52,446 nucleotides of DNA, taken from Candidatus Zhuqueibacterota bacterium (GTDB lineage: Bacteria; Zhuqueibacterota; Zhuqueibacteria; Residuimicrobiales; Oceaniaggregativiventaceae). The notes beneath the pieces were generated by a model that did no database searches, was not told the origin of the DNA, and saw only the letters and a list, made by a program, of their open reading frames with translations. The stretch spans positions 1-52,446 of the forward strand of contig WJME01000293.1 in NCBI GenBank assembly GCA_014728115.1, given 5' to 3'. The stretch's first letter is position 1, and each line of letters starts with the position of its first letter. Of the stretch, positions 36,814 to 45,802 are shown piece after piece. Position numbers and translations under genes: made by a program.

Positions 36814-37545
36814 TTATATTTGTGATGAAAGAACAAATGGTTGACGATACTCTTTGGTAAGATATTCGTTAGCGATTTCATCATCGATAAATTTCCCGGA
36901 ATACTCGTCCATTTTCAGTTCTCTGTTCAGTCGATAGGAAATATTGGCCAGATGACAAAGAGCTGTCGATTTATGTCCCTGCTCGACATCACAATTTAAT
37001 TTTGTCCAATCACCAGAGCGAACAGTCTCTATAAAATTCACAAAATGTCCGGATCCGCCCGTTCCTGCCAGGTTAGCGGCATCTGCGGCATCGTCTGTCC
37101 CATTGTGGGACGGACCGGGTTCATCATCTCTGCCAAAAAATGTTTTCCATGCCGCAGAGTATGCATCGATTTCCATCCATCCTTTGCTACCATAGATCAA
37201 GTTACCTATACCAATAGAGCCTTCGGTATTTGTATATAATCCTCGGACATCGAAATCCAGAATCTTGCCATCTTTATATTCAAACGTTGCAGATTGGGTA
37301 TTGGGGGTTTCCTGATCTGAATCAAATGCATAATACCCGCCAGAACATTTTATCTTTTGGGGGCATTCATTAATATGTTCGTTTCCACGGCTGCGGATAC
37401 CAATGACAGCCATGTTCACCCGATCATTCGCGCCCAGCACTTTTGAACTGGCAAGATGCAGCACTGACCCCGCAGCCATCAAGCCGGTCGCACCCTTTGT
37501 ACTTTGGCTCATAAATGTTCGGCGAGACATTTTGTTGTTTTTCAT
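36814..37545 (-). pseudogene. Gfo/Idh/MocA oxidoreductase with a large in-frame internal deletion
   Basis: 243 residues from the ATG at 37545 (AGGAG five bases upstream), against about 440 for intact relatives. The start is a normal exported enzyme: SRRTFMSQSTKGATG signal and the first Rossmann strand VNMAVIGIRSRGNEH. It then jumps directly to SGGYYAFDSDQETPNTQ, which in the intact gene at 31809 corresponds to LGGRFGYLDDGETPNTQ around residue 270. The NAD-binding core, the EKP catalytic motif and the first part of the substrate domain, about 200 residues, are missing while the frame is kept. It cannot work as a dehydrogenase. It is the first gene of set B, behind motif copy 2. Confidence 0.8.
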
Positions 37546-37598
37546 AACCACTCCTCTGCTATAATCTGTTTCATTTAATAAACCGTCCCACTAGCCAA

Positions 37599-37657
37599 TG
37601 GTAAAGCTTGTCTGAAACCTCAGGCGTCATCTCTAAACCCCATCCTGAGGCTTACCA
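37599..37657 (-). other. Imperfect inverted repeat in the leader of gene set B
   Basis: TGGTAAAGC (37599-37607) and CCTCAGG (37618-37624) can pair with CCTGAGG (37644-37650) and CTTACCA (37651-37657), leaving an asymmetric internal loop. It lies about 50 bases before the deleted oxidoreductase's ATG in a 680-base gap. It could be an RNA leader structure or a decayed repeat. The rest of the gap up to motif copy 2 shows nothing else. Confidence 0.35.
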
Positions 37658-37975
37658 GCAATCAAAGGCTTTGGGCTGGTAAAGTTCAATATTGCTTCCC
37701 GAATCAAAAATCTGATAAATTTATCGGACTCTGGCCATACTTTGGACAATATCCGCTGAATTGTATCGGATGGAAAAAGTTTAGTCAAAGCGCATTTTTA
37801 AGAGTGTTGAAACCCTGTACTATCATCAAGCCCCTGACATTGTATGTTATCTTTTATGTTCCAATCTCATCGTAAAGCAAAAATTTGTTTTTGACATCAA
37901 ACACAAGATTTGTTTAATAATCTGTACGAACAGGAGAAAAGGTAATTGATATATAAAACTTGGCGACCTCTAATC

Positions 37976-38020
37976 CAAGATAATAACAGTGAAAAACAAT
38001 TGTTAAGAAATGTGTTTAAC
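37976..38020. promoter_or_regulatory. Copy 2 of the conserved operator-like motif
   Basis: CAAGATAATAAC, then AGTGAAAAACAATTGTTAAG, then AAATGTGTTTAAC, with the palindrome AACAATTGTT at 37995-38004. It matches copy 3 at 41 of 45 bases. It sits between the divergent gene set B (430 bases away) and the second regulator gene (202 bases away), in the same orientation as the other copies. Confidence 0.75.
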
Positions 38021-38222
38021 CCCAATTTCTGCTAACCAGTGGAATCCTCACTGTTTTTGAATGAATGATGACGACGATCGAATTTGGGAATATTTTTATT
38101 AATCTTGACTTTATATTTAATCTTTAGTAAAATATTACCATAAATAATAGTTTCTATTGCCTGTTTTATGATTCATGCACGAATAAACATTGCACGATCT
38201 CTTCCTCGGCAGGAGACCTAAT

Positions 38223-39545
38223 ATGATCGCAGAAAACATTCAACGCACAATGATGCAAAAAATCCTGGACAGTAAAACCATAAATTTTACCAAGCATGAC
38301 AAGGATCTATTATATTATCTTTTTGACGCCACAAAATCCGGAAAGGAAGTAAAAGAAGCAACCATTGCAATGGACGTATTTAACAGGGGAAAAGATTTCG
38401 ATTCAACCGAAGACACGATTGTAAGAGTACATATCTATAATCTCAGAAAAAAGCTCAAAACATATTACCTTACCGAAGGTAAAGATGATAATCTTTATCT
38501 TACAATCCCAAAAGGCAGATATGAGTTGGTATTTAATGGCCAAAAAAAAGATACTCAAATGCCACCGCTTTTTTCAAATCAAATCTACTTGTCTATCATA
38601 GTTTTTCTGATCATCATTATCGGGGCACTGATTTTCCACATTCAAAGCCAAAGCAAAACCCCTAACAGTATTGACCCTCATTATCATCAGGTCACAACTC
38701 TGGTCAAGAATCCTATTTGGGCTAGATTTATCAAGAGTGACCACCCCACTTTGATCGTTCTAGGGGACCGGTTTACCTTTCACATGTACCCTAAAAGTAT
38801 GCAAAACAAGCTTATTGTACGAAATGGTCACATCAACTCTTTTGCAGAATTTCAACAACTCGTTGCAGCGAATCCGGAATTACTGAAAAATGCCAATATT
38901 TCAGAAACCACAATGCTGGGAGACAGGGAAATCCAATGGATGTGGAATCTCTTACCCAATCTCTGTAGTTTATTGCCCGAAAAATTAAAGTTCAAATCTT
39001 CCTCGGAAGTAACCTGGGAAGATATCAGACAAAACAATATCATTTTTTTAGGCTGCCTCAAAACACTGTACAAGATGGATAGTTTCATGGAAAAGCTACA
39101 TTTTCGATACAGTTTCTATCCGCATATGATTTATAGGGTCGATGCCTTTGATGATACGACCGAATCCATGTCAGCCTATTATAATCCCTATAACAGCTTT
39201 GGTGATTCCATTCTGAATCCCGATTTGAAACCGGACCCAACCAAAAAGAATTACAATCGCGATTATGCCATTACAGCCCTGATTCCCGGACCCAACAATA
39301 ACCATATATTTATCTTTGCCGGGTTTTATGCCATCGGCGTCGATGCGGCCACGAGGTATTTTGGCGATTTTTCTCTTGACACTTTGGACGAAATAGTCAA
39401 AGCAGACATAACAAGCACCGGGTATTTTGAAATGCTATTCGAGGTAGGCGGGTTCAGAGATACGATAATAGAAGAACAAAGAATAGTTAGTAATCCCATT
39501 CCCAAAGATCATTTTAATGAAACGTTTTTATCATTTGTAAAGTAA
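38223..39545 (+). CDS. Membrane-anchored putative transcriptional regulator, paralogue 2
   Basis: 440 residues from the ATG at 38223, which follows AGGAGA at a 6-base spacing. The frame is open to 38190. It is a clear paralogue of the gene at 30446 over the whole length. The N-terminal DNA-binding-like part includes DTIVRVHIYNLRKKLKTYYL and IPKGRYELVF. One TM helix covers about 121-139. The C-terminal sensor-like domain has PTLIVLGDRFTFHMYP, SEVTWEDIRQNNIIFLG, SAYYNPYNSFGDS and YFEMLFEVGGFRD, all nearly shared with paralogue 1. It is divergent from set B and convergent with set C, whose first promoter carries motif copy 3 about 10 kb away. Confidence 0.65.
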   Translation: MIAENIQRTMMQKILDSKTINFTKHDKDLLYYLFDATKSGKEVKEATIAMDVFNRGKDFDSTEDTIVRVHIYNLRKKLKTYYLTEGKDDNLYLTIPKGRYELVFNGQKKDTQMPPLFSNQIYLSIIVFLIIIIGALIFHIQSQSKTPNSIDPHYHQVTTLVKNPIWARFIKSDHPTLIVLGDRFTFHMYPKSMQNKLIVRNGHINSFAEFQQLVAANPELLKNANISETTMLGDREIQWMWNLLPNLCSLLPEKLKFKSSSEVTWEDIRQNNIIFLGCLKTLYKMDSFMEKLHFRYSFYPHMIYRVDAFDDTTESMSAYYNPYNSFGDSILNPDLKPDPTKKNYNRDYAITALIPGPNNNHIFIFAGFYAIGVDAATRYFGDFSLDTLDEIVKADITSTGYFEMLFEVGGFRDTIIEEQRIVSNPIPKDHFNETFLSFVK

Positions 39546-39576
39546 GCCATTTATGCAACCCTTAAAACAGACGGAT

Positions 39577-40827
39577 CTATGGATAAAGCTCCTTCAGGGT
39601 TGACAAAACTTTACGTTGAAAAACAGCTTGCGCTCTTTTATCATAAAAGGTTGCATCCCCCACCTCATATCCTCCCTCAGGATAGGCTGAAGCGGTTGCC
39701 AGATATCCCAGAAAATCGTTGGCATATCCAAAAAACCATGTGGATTTAAAAGGGGATTGATCTTGAATCTGCATGGCGATTTCACAAAACAATTCCAGGG
39801 GTGCGCTATAGATCATCAAATCATTAATTTTCAAGTAATGCACCGGCACTGATAGGGTTTCGCCATTTTGATCGATAAACTTTTTTTTGCAAGGCAGAGG
39901 GATAAGAGTACTGGTCGTCTGCATCTTTACCCGAGTATTCGTACTGATCATGCTCTGTATTGTCAGAACCGGCTCTCCCAACAATTTTTGAAAGCACGCC
40001 ATATCAAAATGCCTTGCCTGAAACTCGTCTCGATATGAAAAAATTGGATCCAGGTTACCCGCCGCTCCGTTCATAAATAACACCGGAATGTTTAAATGAT
40101 TTTCGACATATTGAGTAGTGATTCCCATCGCATCTGCACTTATCTGATAATTTCGAGCATACATGGTCGTGCCATGCATGGCGTAACGGACTACGAGGGC
40201 CAGAGGCATGCCATCAGACCTTTCGATTTTGATGACTCCCAAGCTTCTATCAATGGGTTTGGCAGGATTTTTACCAAGGCCCACCTTACCATGGGGGTAC
40301 CACACCCTTCGGTTCATATTCGCCAGGGCAATTCCATTCTCATAACCGAATCGTGCCGGCACCAATGCGTTTTCAGCTTTTAATAGTCCCTGTATCAAGG
40401 TCCTTTCCAGCCATGCTTGATATTCCCTGTTCTTTTCACTCACATACGGACCGGAATGGGTATGCGTTGTCGTCCATATAAAGTGCTCTCTGGGAATATC
40501 AAGTGTTTTCGTGATGGAATCCAGCAAGGATTCATATAAATAACCTCTATCAAACTCGCAAATATCAGCCGAGACAAGAAAAAATCGGGTTTCACCATCA
40601 TCGAGGCATAGTATTTTTAAATAAAGCGAATCGTGTACCGCCGTGGAGGGATGCTCCCGGCTGCGAAATCCTAAAAGCCATACAGGCTCTGTGGGCGTGA
40701 TATTGATTTTGATCGCAGAGGCCCTAAAAGGACCTGAAAAGCCCATAGAGGTAAATGACAACACAATCAACGAGATCATCAGGCATAAAGATCCTATAGT
40801 CAGACATTTATTTTTAAATGTTTGCAT
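39577..40827 (-). CDS. Secreted ceramidase-fold hydrolase (neutral ceramidase N-domain type), copy 3 of gene set C
   Basis: 416 residues with a signal peptide (about 1-31). It matches the N-terminal domain of neutral/alkaline ceramidases: INITPTEPVWLLGF, then TTTHTHSGP with presumed zinc-binding His, then YAMHGTTMY with the second His. The nucleophile motif of true ceramidases (GDxSPN) reads AGNLDPI, with Asp in place of Ser, so amide cleavage of ceramide is unlikely by the usual mechanism. The C-terminal Ig-like domain of full ceramidases is absent. It is the last gene of set C, 48 bases after the GH3, and converges on regulator 2 with 31 bases between. Confidence 0.75.
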   Translation of the reverse strand: MQTFKNKCLTIGSLCLMISLIVLSFTSMGFSGPFRASAIKINITPTEPVWLLGFRSREHPSTAVHDSLYLKILCLDDGETRFFLVSADICEFDRGYLYESLLDSITKTLDIPREHFIWTTTHTHSGPYVSEKNREYQAWLERTLIQGLLKAENALVPARFGYENGIALANMNRRVWYPHGKVGLGKNPAKPIDRSLGVIKIERSDGMPLALVVRYAMHGTTMYARNYQISADAMGITTQYVENHLNIPVLFMNGAAGNLDPIFSYRDEFQARHFDMACFQKLLGEPVLTIQSMISTNTRVKMQTTSTLIPLPCKKKFIDQNGETLSVPVHYLKINDLMIYSAPLELFCEIAMQIQDQSPFKSTWFFGYANDFLGYLATASAYPEGGYEVGDATFYDKRAQAVFQRKVLSTLKELYP

Positions 40828-40875
40828 TCAAAAATCTCCATTTTTTTGTCGCTTTTATAAAAACCTGTACAGTGC

Positions 40876-43203
40876 CTAGTTTACGATGATAAACATGTCT
40901 TCAAGCCGAATATCATTACAGGAACTGCCGACCATGACCTCAAATGTCCCAGGCTCAACCACCCGCTCCATATGACGATTATAGAGAAACAGGTGCTCAA
41001 ACGACAGGGTAAACTCTACTCGTTTGCTTTCTCCCGGGTTTAGCCACACCTTTTCAAATCCTTTCAATTCCCGAACCGGTGTCGTAACAGAACTAATGAC
41101 GTCATTGATATAGAGCTGCACCACTTCTGCTCCTGCAATTTGGCCGGTATTCCGAATCTCCAGGCTTATTTGAATTTCACCATAGGGGCCTGTCGATTCG
41201 GGTGAAATTTTCAAATTGTTATATTCAAAAGTCGTATAGGATAAACCATAGCCAAATTCAAACAAAGGTGTGGGTGGTATGTCGATATAGGCAGGTGCCC
41301 AGGTGTTCTCCAGCCAATATTTCTTGGAGGGTTTATAGTTATAAAACATGGGCAGTTGTCCTGAATGTCGGGGAAAGGTACAGGTGAGCTTGCCTGAAGG
41401 ATTGACCTCACCGAACAGAATCTCTGCAATGGCCTGCCCTCCTCTTTCGCCACACATCCACGCTTCGAGAATTGCAGGAACATGTTCTGCAGTCCAGTTT
41501 ATCGATAAAGGACGGCCGTTGATCAAAACGACAATGGTAGGGGTACCGGTCTCGTAGATGGTTTTGATCAGCTCCTCCTGATGACCTAATAAATCGAGAC
41601 TGGCCACATCATTGGGTTCGCCCACAGTGTGTTCATCTTCACCCACGACGACAATGGCCACATCAGCCTCACCCGCGGCTTTTTGTGCGGCATTCAACTC
41701 TAATACCGTGTCTCCCATGATTTCACACCCTTTGACATATCTGACTCGAGTTTCTGATGATACTGTACTCCGGATTCCTTCCAAAACCGTCACAACATCC
41801 TGCAAAACCTTGTTTGCGACGTAATCTCCCAGCTGATTCCTGCCCGCATCTGCGTTGGGACCAATAACGGCAATGGAATGGATATCTCGATCGAGTGGCA
41901 ACAGTTTGTTTTCATTTTTTAATAATACAATTCCTTCTCTGGCTGCTTTCAAGGCAAGTTCCTGGTGTGCCTGACAATGAACGATCTTTTCGGCTCGATC
42001 GACATCCACAAACGGTTGCTCGAACAGTCCCAATAAAAACTTTACCCTGAGAACACGTCGTACCGCCTGATCAATAGTCTGCATCGAAACCGAACCTTCT
42101 CGAACACTCGACACCATAGGGGCTAAAAACCCTTCTTCATACCAGATACTTACATCCACTCCGGCATTGATGGCCATTTGTCCGGCTTGTTTCATATCCT
42201 CGGCCACCCCTTCATACAATAAAGTGTTTAATCCGGCTCCTTCAGAGACCACATGTCCCTGAAAATCCAACTCTTGACGTAGAATCCTGGTCAGATACTT
42301 TGGAGATGCATGAACCGGGACATCATCAACAGCCGGATAGGTCGCCATAACACTCAATGCCCCGCATTTCTTTATTCCGGCTTCCCAGGCAGGCATATAG
42401 ACCGAATAAAGGGTTCGCTCAGAGATTTCCATGGTGCCGCGTTCCATGCCACCAAAAGGCTGACTTTGACCGGGAAAGTGGCAAAGGACAGAAACCACGC
42501 GATCATTATCGGACAAATCATCGCCCTGATTTCCCTGCACAATCGCTTCCGCGATTCGTGCACACTGGTAAGGATCTTCGCTATAGGCTTCCACATTTCG
42601 ACCCAGACGAGGGTCGCGGATTGGCTCTATCACCAGGGTGCAGAGATGATTCGAACCAATGGCGCGAGTTTCTCTGGCGGCTGCATGATAAATATCCTCG
42701 ATCAGATCCATATCCCACGTGCTGCCGAGAGCGGGACCTTCCGGAAAAATTGTGGCACCGGATGTCATACAGCCATGCGTTCCTTCTTCGACGATGATCA
42801 AAGGGATTTTCAGCCGAGTTTCTTGCACGGCTATTCTCTGTAATTCGTTCATGAATTCTGCCTGTTGACGAGGCCCTTGTTCCAGCATCAACCCCATTGT
42901 AAAAAATCCCCCTGCCGGGCCGATGTCCTGAAGCAAATCTCCCCGGGCAAACAATTTACAGGCACTCAATTGCTCGTCCAGCTCTCTTCCAAGCTCTTTC
43001 GGTCGCGGTACGTTGAGCTGGCCAATTTTTTCTTTCAGTGTCATCCGTGCAATCAGATCATCGATTCTTCTTTCGATAGGTTGCGATGGATCGAGGTATG
43101 ACAATTGATCATCGATTTTATCTTTTGAGAACACATGATCAGGCACGAGAGTAGTCATAATAAGATATAGACAGAATAGATAGATTCTCAACCCGGAATT
43201 CAT
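40876..43203 (-). CDS. Secreted glycoside hydrolase family 3 protein with atypical active site (copy 2)
   Basis: 775 residues with a signal peptide ending near HVFS. It is a close paralogue of the GH3 at 33465 with the same domain order: barrel (RIDDLIARMTLKEKIGQLN, GRNVEAYSEDP), alpha/beta domain (AREGIVLLKNENKLLPL) and fibronectin-III-like end (VELKGF-like VRELKGFEKVWL). It shares both substitutions: LCHFPGQSQ instead of KHF, and VVSEGAG (Glu codon at 42241-42243) instead of VVSDW. The acid/base Glu is plausible in TVGEPNDVASL. That two paralogues keep the same changes argues that they are functional rather than decay. It lies 10 bases after the ceramidase-fold gene upstream. Confidence 0.85.
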   Translation of the reverse strand: MNSGLRIYLFCLYLIMTTLVPDHVFSKDKIDDQLSYLDPSQPIERRIDDLIARMTLKEKIGQLNVPRPKELGRELDEQLSACKLFARGDLLQDIGPAGGFFTMGLMLEQGPRQQAEFMNELQRIAVQETRLKIPLIIVEEGTHGCMTSGATIFPEGPALGSTWDMDLIEDIYHAAARETRAIGSNHLCTLVIEPIRDPRLGRNVEAYSEDPYQCARIAEAIVQGNQGDDLSDNDRVVSVLCHFPGQSQPFGGMERGTMEISERTLYSVYMPAWEAGIKKCGALSVMATYPAVDDVPVHASPKYLTRILRQELDFQGHVVSEGAGLNTLLYEGVAEDMKQAGQMAINAGVDVSIWYEEGFLAPMVSSVREGSVSMQTIDQAVRRVLRVKFLLGLFEQPFVDVDRAEKIVHCQAHQELALKAAREGIVLLKNENKLLPLDRDIHSIAVIGPNADAGRNQLGDYVANKVLQDVVTVLEGIRSTVSSETRVRYVKGCEIMGDTVLELNAAQKAAGEADVAIVVVGEDEHTVGEPNDVASLDLLGHQEELIKTIYETGTPTIVVLINGRPLSINWTAEHVPAILEAWMCGERGGQAIAEILFGEVNPSGKLTCTFPRHSGQLPMFYNYKPSKKYWLENTWAPAYIDIPPTPLFEFGYGLSYTTFEYNNLKISPESTGPYGEIQISLEIRNTGQIAGAEVVQLYINDVISSVTTPVRELKGFEKVWLNPGESKRVEFTLSFEHLFLYNRHMERVVEPGTFEVMVGSSCNDIRLEDMFIIVN

Positions 43204-43213
43204 TGGTATTCCT

Positions 43214-44467
43214 TTAATTATCGTTCATGCTTTTCATTTTACGCAATTCTTCAACGATATGATGCGTAAAGAGCCATTCTGCTTCGGTCGTTGTATGTGA
43301 ACTTTCCACTTCATATCCCCCCTTTTGAAATGTTATTTCAGTGGGAATATAGCCGGCATATCCGTTACAATGACCAATATAAAATGTCTTTGCATAGGGC
43401 GACATGTGTTTGATTGCCATTCCTATTTCGTTGAATGCATTTGCCGAAGAAGCAGCCAGAATGACATCACCAATTCGTACGATAGATATGTTCACCGGCA
43501 ACACCGGTCCAACCGTGTTTTTCTCACTTTGTTTACGCGGCACGTGAATTTCTTTATACACAGATTGTAACTCAACAGGTTCGACTGTTTGGATTTTTTC
43601 CATCGTTTCGAGCACATCTTTACCTAGCATAATACCGAGAATATCCAATTCAAAATTGGTATCCTTGATATCACGCATATAAGCATAAACCGGATCGACA
43701 TCACCCGAAGCCCCATTTAAATACAGCGCGACCACATCGTTATTAAACTGCTGTTCGACATAGCGGGTGGTTGATTCGGCTATATCTCCGCTGATTTTCA
43801 TGTTGGTGTGATACAGGGCAGTGCCATGGCAGGGATAATTGATCAATATTGCCAACGGCTCGCCATTCGCCTTTTCAATTTTTATCACACCTACTTCCCT
43901 ATCGACAACAGCGTATGGATTTTTGGTAATCTGAATGGATCCGTCAGCATATTCTCCTCGTCTGTTCATATTCACGAAAGATCGGCCCATAGCACTGCCG
44001 ATCGTGGCCGGTTCGAGCTGTGTATACGCCTTTTTTATAGCATGGACCAGTGTCTCTTTGAGAAACTTTGAATACTCGGGATTTCGCCCATTTAAAGAAA
44101 CCTCTGGCGCAGAATAGGTATGCGTACAGGTCCACAAAATTTGTTCTCTTTTAAATTCAGATGCTTTCTCCAATTCATCCATTGCAGAATCATAAAAATC
44201 ATCTTGAATGGCATACAAATCAGCTGAAATGATAAAAATCGTCTGGTCTCCATCATCCAGGGCCACGATTCTCATAAAAATATCATTATGTACGCCCTCG
44301 CAGGGTTGTGTTCGTTCCGGATATCCATCTAACCATACGGGATCCTCAAAATCGGGTGTAATATTCACTTTAATGACGGAGGCTTTTAAGCTATCCATCG
44401 AATTCGTTGAACAGCTAAAAGCATAACAACATAGAATCAAAAGGGACAACTTTATTTTGGTTATCAT
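43214..44467 (-). CDS. Ceramidase-fold lipoprotein, copy 2 of gene set C
   Basis: 417 residues from the ATG at 44467, preceded by AGAGGAG; the open frame to 44536 overlaps the previous gene and has no site. The signal ends in AFSC, a lipobox, so it is probably a lipoprotein. Family motifs are INITPDFEDPVWLDGYP, CTHTYSAPEV (Tyr replaces the second His of the THTHSGP motif), YPCHGTALYHT and ASGDVDPVYAY, where Asp replaces the ceramidase Ser. The altered zinc motif makes it the most diverged of the three copies. Its substrate is unknown. Confidence 0.72.
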   Translation of the reverse strand: MITKIKLSLLILCCYAFSCSTNSMDSLKASVIKVNITPDFEDPVWLDGYPERTQPCEGVHNDIFMRIVALDDGDQTIFIISADLYAIQDDFYDSAMDELEKASEFKREQILWTCTHTYSAPEVSLNGRNPEYSKFLKETLVHAIKKAYTQLEPATIGSAMGRSFVNMNRRGEYADGSIQITKNPYAVVDREVGVIKIEKANGEPLAILINYPCHGTALYHTNMKISGDIAESTTRYVEQQFNNDVVALYLNGASGDVDPVYAYMRDIKDTNFELDILGIMLGKDVLETMEKIQTVEPVELQSVYKEIHVPRKQSEKNTVGPVLPVNISIVRIGDVILAASSANAFNEIGMAIKHMSPYAKTFYIGHCNGYAGYIPTEITFQKGGYEVESSHTTTEAEWLFTHHIVEELRKMKSMNDN

Positions 44468-44498
44468 TTTTTCTCCTCTACCCCAAATAGAACCTTGA

Positions 44499-45752
44499 CT
44501 ATTTTGTTTGATTTGAAGAGTTTGACCAGGTCTCATGGACGGTTTGTATATGTGTCATGATTCCCTCATAAAACTGTTCCTCAGCTCGAGCTGTATATGG
44601 AGTCACTCTGATTTCATACCCACCATCCTCAAAAGCTTTTTTAGTGGTCAAATAGCCTTTGCTGCCATTGCAATAGCCGAAATAAAATGTCTCATCAAAC
44701 GGCGAATGATCCTTGATATACATGGCGACATCATTAAACAGTTCAAGAGGTGCGCTAAAGACTAAAAGATTATTGATACCTAAAAATTGAACATCAACCT
44801 GGATATTTTCACCGCTATCCTGGGGATTTCTTGGATTCTTGGTCGTATCCCGCGGAAGAGAAATAGTTTTCAGTCCTGTATGCAAAGATACGTCTGCTGT
44901 GGCATTTGTCACCATTTGTTGTGCTGTCAAAACAGCTCTACCTAACAGGAATTGAAAAGCGTTTATATCAAAATGGTTTTCTTGCTGAAAGGTATCTCGA
45001 TAGGCATAAATCGGATCCAAATTGCCGCAGGCGCCATTGACATACATAACCGGAGCGTTCAATTTGTTTTTCACATATTCAGTCACGACGCCCATGGCAT
45101 CCGCACTTGTTTCATAGTTCTTTCCGTATAGCGTGGTACCATGCATCGCATAATTGACAACAAGCGAAATCAAGGTATCATTTTCATCAAGGATCTTGAT
45201 CACGCCGAGCTCTCGGTCCATTACACCATTGGGATTTTTGCCCAGAAAAAACCTATCTGGATATTGTACCCTCCTATTCATGTTGGCCAGAGCAATGCTG
45301 CTCGTATATCCAATTTTGGCAGGTATGAGCCGGGATCGCGCCTTGATCATGGCCTGTATACAAATGTTTTGGATATTTTCTTTATAACCGTCGTTCTCTT
45401 TACGAAAACTCGGTCCAGAGTGGGTATGAGTCGCTGTCCACATAACCTGTCGTTTTGGTATGCCTTCTTGTTCGAGTTTAGAAACAAACTGTTCATCATA
45501 GGGAGCATTTACGATATCGGACGAGATCAAATAGAAATAGGTCAATCCATCAGACATGCACAAAACCTTGAGAAACAGCGGATCATGAACTCCTGTGGAG
45601 GGTTTATCACGACTACCAAATCCAGACAACCATACGGGTTTATCTGGGGTGATATCGATCTCTATGCAGGCAGCCTTGAATTCTCCGGAACGAGTTGTAA
45701 AAAACAATCCCAGCCCAAAAAGCAACAAGCATGTATTTATCATGATTTTCAT
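44499..45752 (-). CDS. Secreted ceramidase-fold hydrolase, copy 1 of gene set C
   Basis: 417 residues with a signal peptide (MKIMINTCLLLFGLGLFF). Motifs: IDITPDKPVWLSGFG, TATHTHSGPSF, YAMHGTTLYGKNYETSADAMG and ACGNLDPIYAYRD. The zinc-binding His motifs are intact while the Ser nucleophile position is Asp, as in copy 3. It is closer to copy 3 (39577) than to copy 2. It lies 50 bases after the oxidoreductase gene and 31 bases before copy 2. It probably cleaves or binds an exported substrate shared with the GH3. Confidence 0.75.
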   Translation of the reverse strand: MKIMINTCLLLFGLGLFFTTRSGEFKAACIEIDITPDKPVWLSGFGSRDKPSTGVHDPLFLKVLCMSDGLTYFYLISSDIVNAPYDEQFVSKLEQEGIPKRQVMWTATHTHSGPSFRKENDGYKENIQNICIQAMIKARSRLIPAKIGYTSSIALANMNRRVQYPDRFFLGKNPNGVMDRELGVIKILDENDTLISLVVNYAMHGTTLYGKNYETSADAMGVVTEYVKNKLNAPVMYVNGACGNLDPIYAYRDTFQQENHFDINAFQFLLGRAVLTAQQMVTNATADVSLHTGLKTISLPRDTTKNPRNPQDSGENIQVDVQFLGINNLLVFSAPLELFNDVAMYIKDHSPFDETFYFGYCNGSKGYLTTKKAFEDGGYEIRVTPYTARAEEQFYEGIMTHIQTVHETWSNSSNQTK

Positions 45753-45802
45753 CGGATTGACCTCCTCAAAAAGACATCATTCTGTAGAATAATAACTATT
45801 TT

